The notes under the pieces: model-generated
Seen by the model: the letters and a program-made list of their open reading frames with translations, nothing else
What the model was told of the DNA's origin: nothing
The model's database searches: none
Made by a program: the position numbers and the translations under genes
In this document: positions 1 through 6,982 of the stretch, piece after piece
How the letters are laid out: each line of letters opens with the position of its first letter
How positions within the stretch are numbered: position 1 is the stretch's first letter
Origin: an uncultured Fidelibacterota bacterium
Lineage (GTDB): Bacteria; Fidelibacterota; Marinisomatia; Marinisomatales; TCS55
DNA: 9,278 nucleotides
NCBI GenBank assembly: GCA_913041075.1
Contig: CAJWGZ010000041.1
Location: forward strand, 1-9,278
Reading direction: 5' to 3'

Positions 1-2478
1 GAAATGTCTGTGCCTGATGAGGAGGATGTTGTTGCAGCTCTTGATGAACAAATTGATCTCATCGATTTATTTCCAGAAATTAAACACGCAATGGATCTAC
101 CAAAGATGCCAAAGCCTATTACTACAATAGGTCAACACTTACCACAAGATGTTCTTCCACGACATGTATTAGGACTGAACCAGCTATTTACTTATAAAAT
201 ACCAGAAGATGAAGCACGAGAATTCTATAGTTTTCGCTGGCTGATTCCACCTCCCAAAGGCATGTTTTTTCATTATGAAAGCAGATCAATACAATGGGTG
301 CCTGATGATACGCAGCTTGGTGCATACAAATTAGGATACCGTATAGAAATGAAGGTTGGTGAATCTGTATCCCTTGAAGCAACCGTAAGAGATTCTTTAC
401 TCACCTATCAAATGGTGCCTGAATTGGAAGGATATGATGAATACGTGTGGATATATGTTAATGATCCACCTATGTTTCTCACCGCTCCGATAGGAACTGA
501 ATTTGTATCGAACACGACCTTTGCCTATACACCTGTTGTCCGTGATCGTAATATTGATACGAGGGTTAAATACTATCTTGAATTAGCGCCTGAAGGCATG
601 GTTCTGGGTGAAAATGGTGGCTTAGTGTGGGAAACAGATAGTGCGGATGTCAGTGTTTACGATATACGTCTTGTGGCTACAGATGGTTTTGATCGAGATG
701 TGCAGGAATTCAGATTATTTGCCCGCGCTGGTGTAAAGATTATATCAAGTGCACCAACAGATTGGAAGGTTAATCAGCCCTACCAGTACCAAGTTGAAGT
801 TTGGCGCCCTGAGTTGGCGCAAGAAATGAGAGTTGAATTATTGCACGGGCCGGTTGGTATGTCTATGAATAATAATTATTTGATCACCTGGACACCGGAA
901 TTAACACAGATAGATACGCAATACTTTGCTGTAAAAGTAAGTCATGGCGTAGCCCAGGATACGCAAAATGTAGCAGTGTTTATAAATCACCCGCCAATCA
1001 TATCTGCTGAACCACCTGCAATGAATGTAGTTAATATTGGGGCTACGTGGGATTTTCAGTTGGAAGTATCAGACCCAAACATTGCCGATAAAATCACTGT
1101 TACTGCTATCGAACTTCCTGATGGTATGCGAATTGATCCATTTACTTGGCGCCTACGGTGGGATCCTACTAATGAGGAACTCGATTTTTCTCATATGAGA
1201 CTTGAAATCACAGATGATAAAGAAATTCATTTTATTGATGCTGATTTTTATGTCAATGCGCCAATTAAAATTGTATCCGTTCCTACAATGACTGGCAATG
1301 TTGGTGAACCGTATCAGTATCGAATATTGAATTCAGATAAAAATAAGGGATCACTACTGCCTTATGATGAATCAATTCGTATCGATAATATTGAATCAGT
1401 TCGAATATATTCTGTAGACATAGCTGATGATGTATATCAAGAAAATATTGGCAGATATATTGGAGATTGGAAAAACGCAGAAGCAGTTTACCTTACTGAA
1501 CCCGATGCGACATCTTTCTCTAGACTCAATGTGAAAAAATATGTACAGACAGTTTTCTGGGAAAATGATAGACTGTACATATTAATCGAAACCATTGATG
1601 GTCGTACTGTTGGGATCAAAGATTTATTGTGGGAATTTTTTCAAGGTGCAAAAGGGAAACCCCCGAAACTAATTGTTGAGCGATTAAGCCCAGTACGGTA
1701 TACCTTGCTGGAGTTTCCAGATGGTATGGAAGTTGATGAATACTCTGGGGTAATAAACTGGACTCCAAGTAAAGAACAGTATGATTCCCATATAATTAAG
1801 CTTCTTATTTCAGATGGGTATACGAAGGATGAGCAATCATTTGAAATTTATGTTAATCATAAACCTATTATTGTATCCAATGCACCAAAGTCAGCTATGG
1901 TGGATGAAGTATATAGATATCAAATTCAGGTAGAAGATAAAAATTCGAATGCAGTATTAACCTTTGAACTTTTAAAAGCACCACAAGGCATGCAAATGAC
2001 TGAAGATGGTAAGGTGGTATGGATCCCGCGCGCTGCACAAATTAATAATCATTTGTTTACTGTGCGTATATCTGATGGACACGCCGAAGATATACAGAAA
2101 TCCCAGATATTCGTTAATATACCGCCATCAATAATTTCAGTTCCGAAGCCCATAGCTCTTACAGGCTATGAGTATACCTACAAGCTTGTTGCGGAGGATT
2201 TAAACAAGGATAAAATAAAATTTAAACCAATCAAGTTACCAAAATACGCCACCTTTAGTAAACGCACGGGATTATTGCAATGGCGACCAAGGAATAATCA
2301 GCTTGGGCCAAACGATGTGGTAATTGCTGCTATAGATGAACGTGGGGCAACAACAGCCCACGAGTTTAAAGTTCATGCTTTTGAAAATCCGAGCGCAAGG
2401 CAATTTGTTAATACCGGCTGGCCATTAATGCTCACTTTTGTTGGTATGATGTTCGCCTGGGGTGTAGCACAGATTTAA
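1..2478 (+). CDS. Ig/cadherin-like (He_PIG-type) repeat surface protein with C-terminal membrane anchor, 5'-partial
   Basis: At least 824 residues. The frame stays open to the left edge (GAA precedes the ATG at 4) and no signal peptide is visible, so the true start is probably outside the window. Numbered from that ATG, seven units share a core of an aliphatic residue, one residue and Trp, usually then x-Pro, at W98, W209, W296, W386, W586, W673 and W760. Most units are 87-90 residues apart. Each has an entry such as VNHKPII, an acidic turn such as VEDKNSN, an APQGM-like segment before the Trp, and a DG segment after it. This is the pattern of putative Ig (He_PIG) or dystroglycan-type cadherin domains. 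Unit 5 carries about 115 extra residues (roughly 449-563). The last 20 or so residues (from G805) are hydrophobic and look like a membrane helix ending at the C-terminus. A role as an envelope-anchored adhesion or scaffold protein is inference. No enzymatic motif is seen. Confidence 0.8.
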   Translation, partial: EMSVPDEEDVVAALDEQIDLIDLFPEIKHAMDLPKMPKPITTIGQHLPQDVLPRHVLGLNQLFTYKIPEDEAREFYSFRWLIPPPKGMFFHYESRSIQWVPDDTQLGAYKLGYRIEMKVGESVSLEATVRDSLLTYQMVPELEGYDEYVWIYVNDPPMFLTAPIGTEFVSNTTFAYTPVVRDRNIDTRVKYYLELAPEGMVLGENGGLVWETDSADVSVYDIRLVATDGFDRDVQEFRLFARAGVKIISSAPTDWKVNQPYQYQVEVWRPELAQEMRVELLHGPVGMSMNNNYLITWTPELTQIDTQYFAVKVSHGVAQDTQNVAVFINHPPIISAEPPAMNVVNIGATWDFQLEVSDPNIADKITVTAIELPDGMRIDPFTWRLRWDPTNEELDFSHMRLEITDDKEIHFIDADFYVNAPIKIVSVPTMTGNVGEPYQYRILNSDKNKGSLLPYDESIRIDNIESVRIYSVDIADDVYQENIGRYIGDWKNAEAVYLTEPDATSFSRLNVKKYVQTVFWENDRLYILIETIDGRTVGIKDLLWEFFQGAKGKPPKLIVERLSPVRYTLLEFPDGMEVDEYSGVINWTPSKEQYDSHIIKLLISDGYTKDEQSFEIYVNHKPIIVSNAPKSAMVDEVYRYQIQVEDKNSNAVLTFELLKAPQGMQMTEDGKVVWIPRAAQINNHLFTVRISDGHAEDIQKSQIFVNIPPSIISVPKPIALTGYEYTYKLVAEDLNKDKIKFKPIKLPKYATFSKRTGLLQWRPRNNQLGPNDVVIAAIDERGATTAHEFKVHAFENPSARQFVNTGWPLMLTFVGMMFAWGVAQI
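1348..1692 (+). other. Extra segment of about 115 residues inside repeat unit 5 of the Ig-like protein
   Basis: The conserved Trp residues of neighbouring units are 87-90 apart, but W386 and W586 are 200 apart. The surplus lies between the YQYRILNSDKNKG strand and the RYTLLEFPDGM strand, about residues 449-563. It contains IGDW (486-489) and, some 30 residues later, WENDRLYILIETID (519-532). An early D-W and a later 'W-acidic-x-LYI-x-E-x-x-D' strand resemble the carbohydrate-binding CBM9/DOMON-like beta-sandwich pattern. The segment is shorter than a complete CBM9 domain, so that resemblance is only a suggestion. The boundaries are approximate. Confidence 0.5.
2475..2478. other. Shared TTAA: overlapping stop codons of two convergent genes
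   Basis: The palindrome TTAA supplies the TAA stop of the repeat-protein gene (2476-2478, plus strand) and the TAA stop of lpxK (2475-2477, minus strand). No intergenic space and no hairpin with a T run is visible on either side, so transcripts from both sides should run into the opposing gene. Confidence 0.9.
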
Positions 2479-3530
2479 TTAAAACCTAATTTGTTCAATA
2501 TTTCACGCTGTCCATTTTTTGACAATGAAAATCGTATAGGTAGCGCATAGACCTTTTTGCAAATTTCATGTTTAATGGTTCTTAGCTTGATAAGATCTTT
2601 TTCTGTAGTAACGATATATTCTGCTTCTTGTTTATCCATTATTGTTTTAACGATCTTTAAATCTGATTTACCATAGCGATGATGATCATCAAAGGAAATA
2701 TGGTCCAGAACATTCAAACAAAGTTTTTCTAATAACAATTCAAATCCCATAGGATCGCCAATTCCTGAAATAGCTATAGTGCGTTCATTTTGCATAGCAT
2801 TGACTGATATTATGTTTCCTTTTGTACCAATGAGCGATTCTGATGGTACAATCTTACTATTATAAGAACCAATTTTTAATGAATTTAGTTTGTTATATAT
2901 GAAATGTGATGGACGCTTTAAATTGGTTTTTGTTAAGATTGTAACATCAGACCTTTTTAAATGGTGCCAAGGTTCTCGCAATAATCCATAAGGTAATAGT
3001 TTATACGCAATACCAGATTGATTTGAGTTTAATAATACTATATCCAGGTCTCTATCCAATGTGCGATGCTGAAATCCGTCATCCAATATTATTACATCTG
3101 GATTAAAATGTTTGGCAATGTAAATTCCACCGCGGTAGCGATTTTCATCAACAACAAGAGGGATATCTGGTAATTTCTCTGCCAATAGTGCGGGCTCCTC
3201 GCCAACCATTTTCCAGTTTTTAATATTATTATCACCTGTAGATACAACAACAGTTCCTGTTGTTGATCTGCCATACCCTCTGCTAAGGACAGCAACACGT
3301 TGTCCGTGATTTTTAAGTAGTTTAGCGAGGTATATAACAGCTGGAGTTTTCCCCGTTCCACCAGTGGTGATATTACCAATGCTAATTACTTTACAAGGCA
3401 AACTGTGACTTACGAAAACCCCGATGTTATAGAATAAGTTTCTCCAAAACATCAATCCCCAATAGAATAGTGCTAAAGGAAATAAAAAAATACGATAGTG
3501 AGGGTTATTAATGTAATTATATGCCGACAC
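2475..3530 (-). CDS. lpxK: Tetraacyldisaccharide 4'-kinase LpxK
   Basis: LpxK uses ATP to phosphorylate the 4' position of the tetraacyl-disaccharide 1-phosphate made by LpxB, giving lipid IVA at the inner face of the cytoplasmic membrane. The 351-residue protein has normal family length. An N-terminal hydrophobic segment (about 13-28) is followed by the P-loop region SIGNITTGGTGKTP (50-63), LSRGYGR (82-88), VGEEPALLA (109-117), the acidic motif DDGFQH (150-155), LLPYGLLREP (178-187), SGIGDP (255-260), DDHHRY (281-286) and TTEKDLIKL (308-316). The start is GTG at 3528-3530. It overlaps the end of the upstream acyltransferase gene by 14 bases and has a GAGG ribosome site 9 bases before it. An in-frame stop just upstream rules out a longer form, and the next Met (residue 27) would remove the N-terminal anchor. 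This is the last gene of the lipid A operon, and its TAA overlaps the stop of the convergent repeat-protein gene. Confidence 0.95.
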   Translation of the reverse strand: MSAYNYINNPHYRIFLFPLALFYWGLMFWRNLFYNIGVFVSHSLPCKVISIGNITTGGTGKTPAVIYLAKLLKNHGQRVAVLSRGYGRSTTGTVVVSTGDNNIKNWKMVGEEPALLAEKLPDIPLVVDENRYRGGIYIAKHFNPDVIILDDGFQHRTLDRDLDIVLLNSNQSGIAYKLLPYGLLREPWHHLKRSDVTILTKTNLKRPSHFIYNKLNSLKIGSYNSKIVPSESLIGTKGNIISVNAMQNERTIAISGIGDPMGFELLLEKLCLNVLDHISFDDHHRYGKSDLKIVKTIMDKQEAEYIVTTEKDLIKLRTIKHEICKKVYALPIRFSLSKNGQREILNKLGFN

Positions 3531-4161
3531 GCCGGTTTACCTCTAATTCGAGCACATCCATTGCTTCCTTTACTTTTGCTAGGCAATCCACAAATTGATC
3601 TTCTTCGCTGAATGAAAGTGGTTCTCCATAAATTACTTCTATTCTTCCAAATGGCTTAGCTACATAAAAAGTATCCCAGTTGGTAAACCCCCAGCGCCTG
3701 GTAGAGTGCGCAGCCGCAGGAATGATAACAGCTCCTGTACGCTGTGCAGCTTTAACAATGCCTGCTTTTGGAATTTTTGCAGGGCCTTTAGGGCCATCTG
3801 GGGTCATGGCAACTAGGGAACCCGGTTGGGCCAATGCATCTAGTATTGCCTCATAAGCCTCTCTACCTTTTTCCGAACTTGAACCGCGGATCACGTTCCA
3901 ACCCATGTTAGCACAGATTCTAGCTATGATTTCTGCGTCAAAATGTGTTCCTGCTACTGCGTAATATTTTTTATATGCTAACTGTTTTACAAATGTTAGT
4001 ACTCTGCCATGCCATATTGATATGATTACTGATTGCCCCTGGTCAATTAATTTTTTGTAGTGTTCTTCCCCTTCAATATTCCATATATTTGTATTATACA
4101 ATAAATATATGACCCACTTACCTAGTTTTGCAATCAAGTACAATTTTAAAGAATTCATCAT
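3517..4161 (-). CDS. DUF374 lysophospholipid acyltransferase-like protein of the lipid A operon
   Basis: This 214-residue protein belongs to the DUF374 branch of the acyltransferase superfamily (COG2121), which is often encoded beside lipid A genes. Visible family motifs are a WHGR box (50-53), THFDAEIIA (72-80), RGSSSEKGREA (92-102), the hallmark TPDGPKGP (120-127), a TGAVIIPAA strand (142-150) and the block WDTFYVAKPFGR (162-173). A hydrophobic N-terminal segment (about 8-24) suggests membrane association. The substrate is not fixed by sequence. A role in adding a secondary acyl chain to lipid A, or another acyl transfer in envelope assembly, is inferred from the neighbours. The start ATG shares one base with the lpxB stop (TAATG), and no strong ribosome site precedes it, so translational coupling is likely. 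A second ATG follows immediately (4156-4158), so the start could be one codon later. Confidence 0.85.
   Translation of the reverse strand: MMNSLKLYLIAKLGKWVIYLLYNTNIWNIEGEEHYKKLIDQGQSVIISIWHGRVLTFVKQLAYKKYYAVAGTHFDAEIIARICANMGWNVIRGSSSEKGREAYEAILDALAQPGSLVAMTPDGPKGPAKIPKAGIVKAAQRTGAVIIPAAAHSTRRWGFTNWDTFYVAKPFGRIEVIYGEPLSFSEEDQFVDCLAKVKEAMDVLELEVNRRVGI
3540..3544 (-). promoter_or_regulatory. Ribosome binding site for the GTG start of lpxK
   Basis: On the minus strand AGAGG lies 9 bases before the GTG at 3530, inside the last codons of the acyltransferase gene. It is one of the clearer Shine-Dalgarno sequences in this operon and supports the GTG as the lpxK start. Confidence 0.6.
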
Positions 4162-5282
4162 TAAAGTCTATTTAGGATAGCTTCAGCAGCACGATCGTAG
4201 ACCCCTGGCATACCAAGCGTTCGTCGCACTTTTTCATATCCTAATAACATTTTTTTTCGTTCTGAAGTTTTATTAAAAAGGGGTATCACGGCATTTGTTA
4301 GATTTTCGGAGGTCATCTCTGATTGGATAAATTCTGGAACTATAGTCTCGTTGGCAATCAGATTTACTATTGATGCGTAGGAAACTGTAGCCATCTTTTT
4401 GGCAAAAATCCAAGTTGGCAGTGAAAAGCGGTATGATACTACCATAGGGATATCAAGGACTGCAGCTTCTAATGTAGCTGTACCAGAAGCCACTAATGCA
4501 GCGTCACCGTAACACATTGTTAACTGGGGATCGTTTTCTTCAATTTTTATAAAATCTGGTGTATTTGGTAGAGTTACACCAGGCGCCTTGCCAACAATTA
4601 CCTGAATGTTTGAAATATTTGATTTTATCATTTTTACTGCTTTGATATAAATAGGCCAATGTTGGTTTATTTCCTGCTGCCTGCTTCCAGGTAAAAGAGT
4701 TAGTATAGGGGATTCGTGATTTAGATTATGTGAGGAAAGAAATTGGTCAATTGTTTGTTTAGGTGGTTCTAGTTCGATAAAAGGATGTCCAATAAAATTT
4801 GTTTTCACATCCTTATTTTCAAACCATTCCTGTTCAAATGGAATAATGGATAAACATTGATCAACACTATCCCTTAAAATAGATACTCGTCCTTCTTTCC
4901 ATGCCCATACCTGAGGTAATATAAAATAGGTTACAGGTATGCCTAATTGAAACGCTTCACGAGCAAGTCGCAGGTTGAAGCCTGGGTAATCTATAAGAAT
5001 CAAACGATCCGGGTTATTTTCTCGCAGCCAATTAACTGTTGATCCCATAACTTTGAACATGTATGGTAAATGCTTGATTACTTCAACGAAACCTATAATT
5101 GCCAAATCATCTACATGCTCAATAATCTGAACATTCTCATTAGCCATTCGGTCGCCCCCATGACCAGTAAACTGGATGTTTGTGGTATGTTTTTTCATGG
5201 CATGAACCAATTTAGATCCATGTAGATCACCAGATTCTTCACCAGCGACGATAAATATCTTCAGAGGGTTTTTATTGGCCAT
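4161..5282 (-). CDS. lpxB: Lipid A disaccharide synthase LpxB (GT19)
   Basis: LpxB is a peripheral membrane glycosyltransferase of family GT19. It joins UDP-2,3-diacylglucosamine to lipid X to make the beta-1',6-linked lipid A disaccharide, releasing UDP. The protein has 373 residues, close to the family norm. Motifs in order are AGEESGDLHG (13-22; AGEASGD in many homologues), GHGGDRM (40-46), IIGFVEVIKHLP (62-73), IDYPGFNLRLA (97-107), LPQVWAWK (122-129), IPFE (147-150), FIGHPF (163-168), LLPGSRQQEI (196-205) and the sugar-nucleotide site ASGTATLEAA (265-274), followed by VSYR (282-285) and VPEFIQ (315-320). No key motif is missing. It starts 12 bases after the methyltransferase gene stops, without an obvious ribosome site, and its stop overlaps the next start as TAATG. 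LpxK, the next enzyme in the pathway, is two genes downstream. Confidence 0.97.
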   Translation of the reverse strand: MANKNPLKIFIVAGEESGDLHGSKLVHAMKKHTTNIQFTGHGGDRMANENVQIIEHVDDLAIIGFVEVIKHLPYMFKVMGSTVNWLRENNPDRLILIDYPGFNLRLAREAFQLGIPVTYFILPQVWAWKEGRVSILRDSVDQCLSIIPFEQEWFENKDVKTNFIGHPFIELEPPKQTIDQFLSSHNLNHESPILTLLPGSRQQEINQHWPIYIKAVKMIKSNISNIQVIVGKAPGVTLPNTPDFIKIEENDPQLTMCYGDAALVASGTATLEAAVLDIPMVVSYRFSLPTWIFAKKMATVSYASIVNLIANETIVPEFIQSEMTSENLTNAVIPLFNKTSERKKMLLGYEKVRRTLGMPGVYDRAAEAILNRL

Positions 5283-5294
5283 TATATTAAAAGA

Positions 5295-5876
5295 TCATTG
5301 TTCCAGTAATCGGTAACGTATATAAATAATTATTAAAAATATGACAACATTTTGAAGTGTTCGTTTTTCAGTACGTAACGTTTTTAGAAATGTCATAGGT
5401 TGTCTAATATCATTCGATTTCCAACGGAATAATCGAGGAAATATTCGAGGAACATTTTTCGTATAATCTAGATATGTGGCGCCGAAAATTCTGGTCAATG
5501 TTTGTTCTTCAAGATTGATGATCAGGAAATATTGGATAATAAAAAACAGCCATGTTAACATAAGTATCGCGAAAATATTACTTGCGCCTGCTATCAGCAC
5601 TATACCATTATACATTAACATATTTCCAATATATAGCGGATTTCTCGTATGTGCGAAAGGACCTGCGGTACACAACATTGCTGCACCAACCGTTGTCGTT
5701 CTAGTTATGCCCCCAGCATAGCTTACTGCCCAAAATCGAATTGATTCACCAAGAATGATGCATACCAGACCAAGAACTACATATGCGTTTGCGTGTTGAG
5801 CATTATAAAGAATTACCGCTGCTAGAGGTATGGGAGTATAGCTGCGGTATTTAAAAAAAAAGTTCCCAATATTCAT
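5295..5876 (-). CDS. ICMT/Ste14-like integral membrane methyltransferase in the lipid A operon
   Basis: This 193-residue protein belongs to the isoprenylcysteine carboxyl methyltransferase / phospholipid methyltransferase superfamily, which are membrane enzymes that use S-adenosylmethionine. The signature is GPFAHTRNPLYIGN (72-85), then a hydrophobic hairpin, an N-L-E-E pair (E123, E124), FGATYLDY (131-138) and NVPRIFPR (141-148). Hydrophobic helices lie near 14-28, 31-49, 83-97, 100-121 and 174-188, the last an extra C-terminal helix. Its ATG shares one base with the oxidoreductase stop (TAATG), and GAGG lies 10 bases upstream. Family members methylate isoprenylated proteins, phospholipids or, for Leptospira LmtA, the lipid A 1-phosphate. 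Its place immediately before lpxB makes a lipid A or other envelope lipid substrate likely, but this is inference. Protein isoprenylation is not expected in bacteria. Confidence 0.85.
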   Translation of the reverse strand: MNIGNFFFKYRSYTPIPLAAVILYNAQHANAYVVLGLVCIILGESIRFWAVSYAGGITRTTTVGAAMLCTAGPFAHTRNPLYIGNMLMYNGIVLIAGASNIFAILMLTWLFFIIQYFLIINLEEQTLTRIFGATYLDYTKNVPRIFPRLFRWKSNDIRQPMTFLKTLRTEKRTLQNVVIFLIIIYIRYRLLEQ

Positions 5877-6871
5877 TAATGAAGATCCTCAAGGATCAAA
5901 TCATGAATATTAGATGCTAATTCTAGAGCATTCTTTCCAGCCTGTCCATCGACAATTGGAGTAGCGCTACCTTTAACACTGTTAGTAAAATTATTGAGCT
6001 CTGCTTTTAGTGCATCAAATGAAGGTATATCTGGTTTTTCATATACAATTTTTTTCGTCTTATCTCCATAATGAAATTGCACATCTTGAATAGAATCCAG
6101 ATCGGGTTCTTCCGGATCTAGAACACGGTAAATCTCAGTTAAACCCAGTAAAAAATCGATAGTGATATAAAGATTTTGCTGAAAAATTTTTGTCTTGCGT
6201 ACGTGATCCTGTGCAACTCTACTAGAAGTTAAATTAGCAATTGTACCATTTTTAAAGCGGATTCTAGCATTAGCTATATCGATTGAATCAGTTAAAATAG
6301 AGATACCATTTGCATCAATACTTTCAACTTCACTGTTAACAAGAAACAATAATATGTCAATATCGTGAATCATCTTGTCCAATACTACAGGGACATCGGT
6401 ACCACGTACATCATATGGGGCCAATCGCTGGATTTCAATATACTTTGGTGATATGGAATAGTTTTTTAATGGGACCAACGCTGGATTCAATCTTTCTATA
6501 TGCCCCACCTGAATTAATACCTCATTAGTATTAGCCAGTGTTAATAACTGCTCTGCTTCAGCTACAGATTTAGTGATAGGTTTTTCTATAAATACATGTT
6601 TTCCTGCAGTCAGACAGTCTGAAGCAACATTGAAATGTGTGTCTGTCGGTGTTACAATCGTAACTGCATCACAGTCACTTAGTAGTGCTTCTAGTGAATC
6701 ATAGGATTTTACGTTGTACTTATCTGAAATAACCGTTGCTCTTGCCTCATCAATATCGTAGAGCCCTACGCATTCTACATTGTCCATCGCGGCAAGATGT
6801 TTTACATGATGTTTTCCCAGGTGTCCTACACCTACAATACCAACACTAACTTTTTTATTCCGTTTGTTCAT
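5876..6871 (-). CDS. Gfo/Idh/MocA-family NAD(P)-dependent sugar oxidoreductase (GnnA candidate)
   Basis: This 331-residue protein has an N-terminal Rossmann fold with the dinucleotide loop GIVGVGHLG (11-19). It also has the family's catalytic EKP (96-98), then GHIERLNP (123-130) and a DKMIHDID block (165-172) whose His-Asp pair is the usual active-site element. The C-terminal half (NARIRFKNGTIANLTSSR and onward) matches the type encoded in lipid A loci. One characterised member of this superfamily with that context is GnnA, which oxidises the 3-OH of UDP-GlcNAc so that the transaminase GnnB can install a 3-amino group before LpxA and LpxD acylate it. No gnnB or lpxA lies in this window, so GnnA is a hypothesis. 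A different nucleotide-sugar substrate remains possible. It is the first gene of the operon, about 73 bases downstream of the likely transcription start. No good ribosome site is visible. Confidence 0.88.
   Translation of the reverse strand: MNKRNKKVSVGIVGVGHLGKHHVKHLAAMDNVECVGLYDIDEARATVISDKYNVKSYDSLEALLSDCDAVTIVTPTDTHFNVASDCLTAGKHVFIEKPITKSVAEAEQLLTLANTNEVLIQVGHIERLNPALVPLKNYSISPKYIEIQRLAPYDVRGTDVPVVLDKMIHDIDILLFLVNSEVESIDANGISILTDSIDIANARIRFKNGTIANLTSSRVAQDHVRKTKIFQQNLYITIDFLLGLTEIYRVLDPEEPDLDSIQDVQFHYGDKTKKIVYEKPDIPSFDALKAELNNFTNSVKGSATPIVDGQAGKNALELASNIHDLILEDLH
5887..5890 (-). promoter_or_regulatory. Ribosome binding site for the methyltransferase gene
   Basis: GAGG on the minus strand lies 10 bases before the ATG at 5876, within the last codons of the oxidoreductase gene. 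Together with the TAATG overlap it supports that start. Confidence 0.5.
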
Positions 6872-6950
6872 ATATACAATTGATACTTAGTACAAATTAA
6901 GGAAACCAACCTTTCATATGAAAAAAGAAACTCGTTCTCATTCATATTAT

Positions 6951-6959
6951 ATTATAGCA
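6951..6959 (-). promoter_or_regulatory. Extended -10 promoter for the lipid A operon
   Basis: The minus strand reads TGCTATAAT, a perfect extended -10 element (TGn plus TATAAT), followed at once by a second overlapping TATAAT (6946-6951). No TTGACA-like -35 hexamer sits at 16-18 bases, as is common for extended -10 promoters. Transcription would start near 6944, giving a leader of about 73 bases before the ATG at 6871. The surrounding intergenic region (6872-7057) separates divergent genes. I see no convincing promoter for the plus-strand gene in it; only weak candidates such as TACAAT at 7035-7040 are present. Confidence 0.5.
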
Positions 6960-6961
6960 TG

Positions 6962-6982
6962 TCGAAATATCTTGCTTTTCGA
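6962..6982. repeat. Short inverted repeat at the operon promoter
   Basis: TCGAAA (6962-6967) is mirrored by TTTCGA (6977-6982) across 9 bases. It lies just upstream of the -10 element, over the place a -35 would occupy. An operator is possible, but 6-base arms are common by chance in AT-rich DNA. Confidence 0.25.

Noticed and set aside
5853..5861. Run of nine A (T on the coding strand) near the start of the methyltransferase gene as a phase-variation tract
   Set aside because: It encodes Phe-Phe-Phe in an AT-rich gene and nine bases is short. The frame is intact and no sign of variation can be seen in one sequence.
6912..6923. Perfect 12-bp palindrome TTTCATATGAAA in the operon leader as an operator
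   Set aside because: About two 12-bp palindromes are expected by chance in a window this long, and AT-rich sequence makes them commoner.
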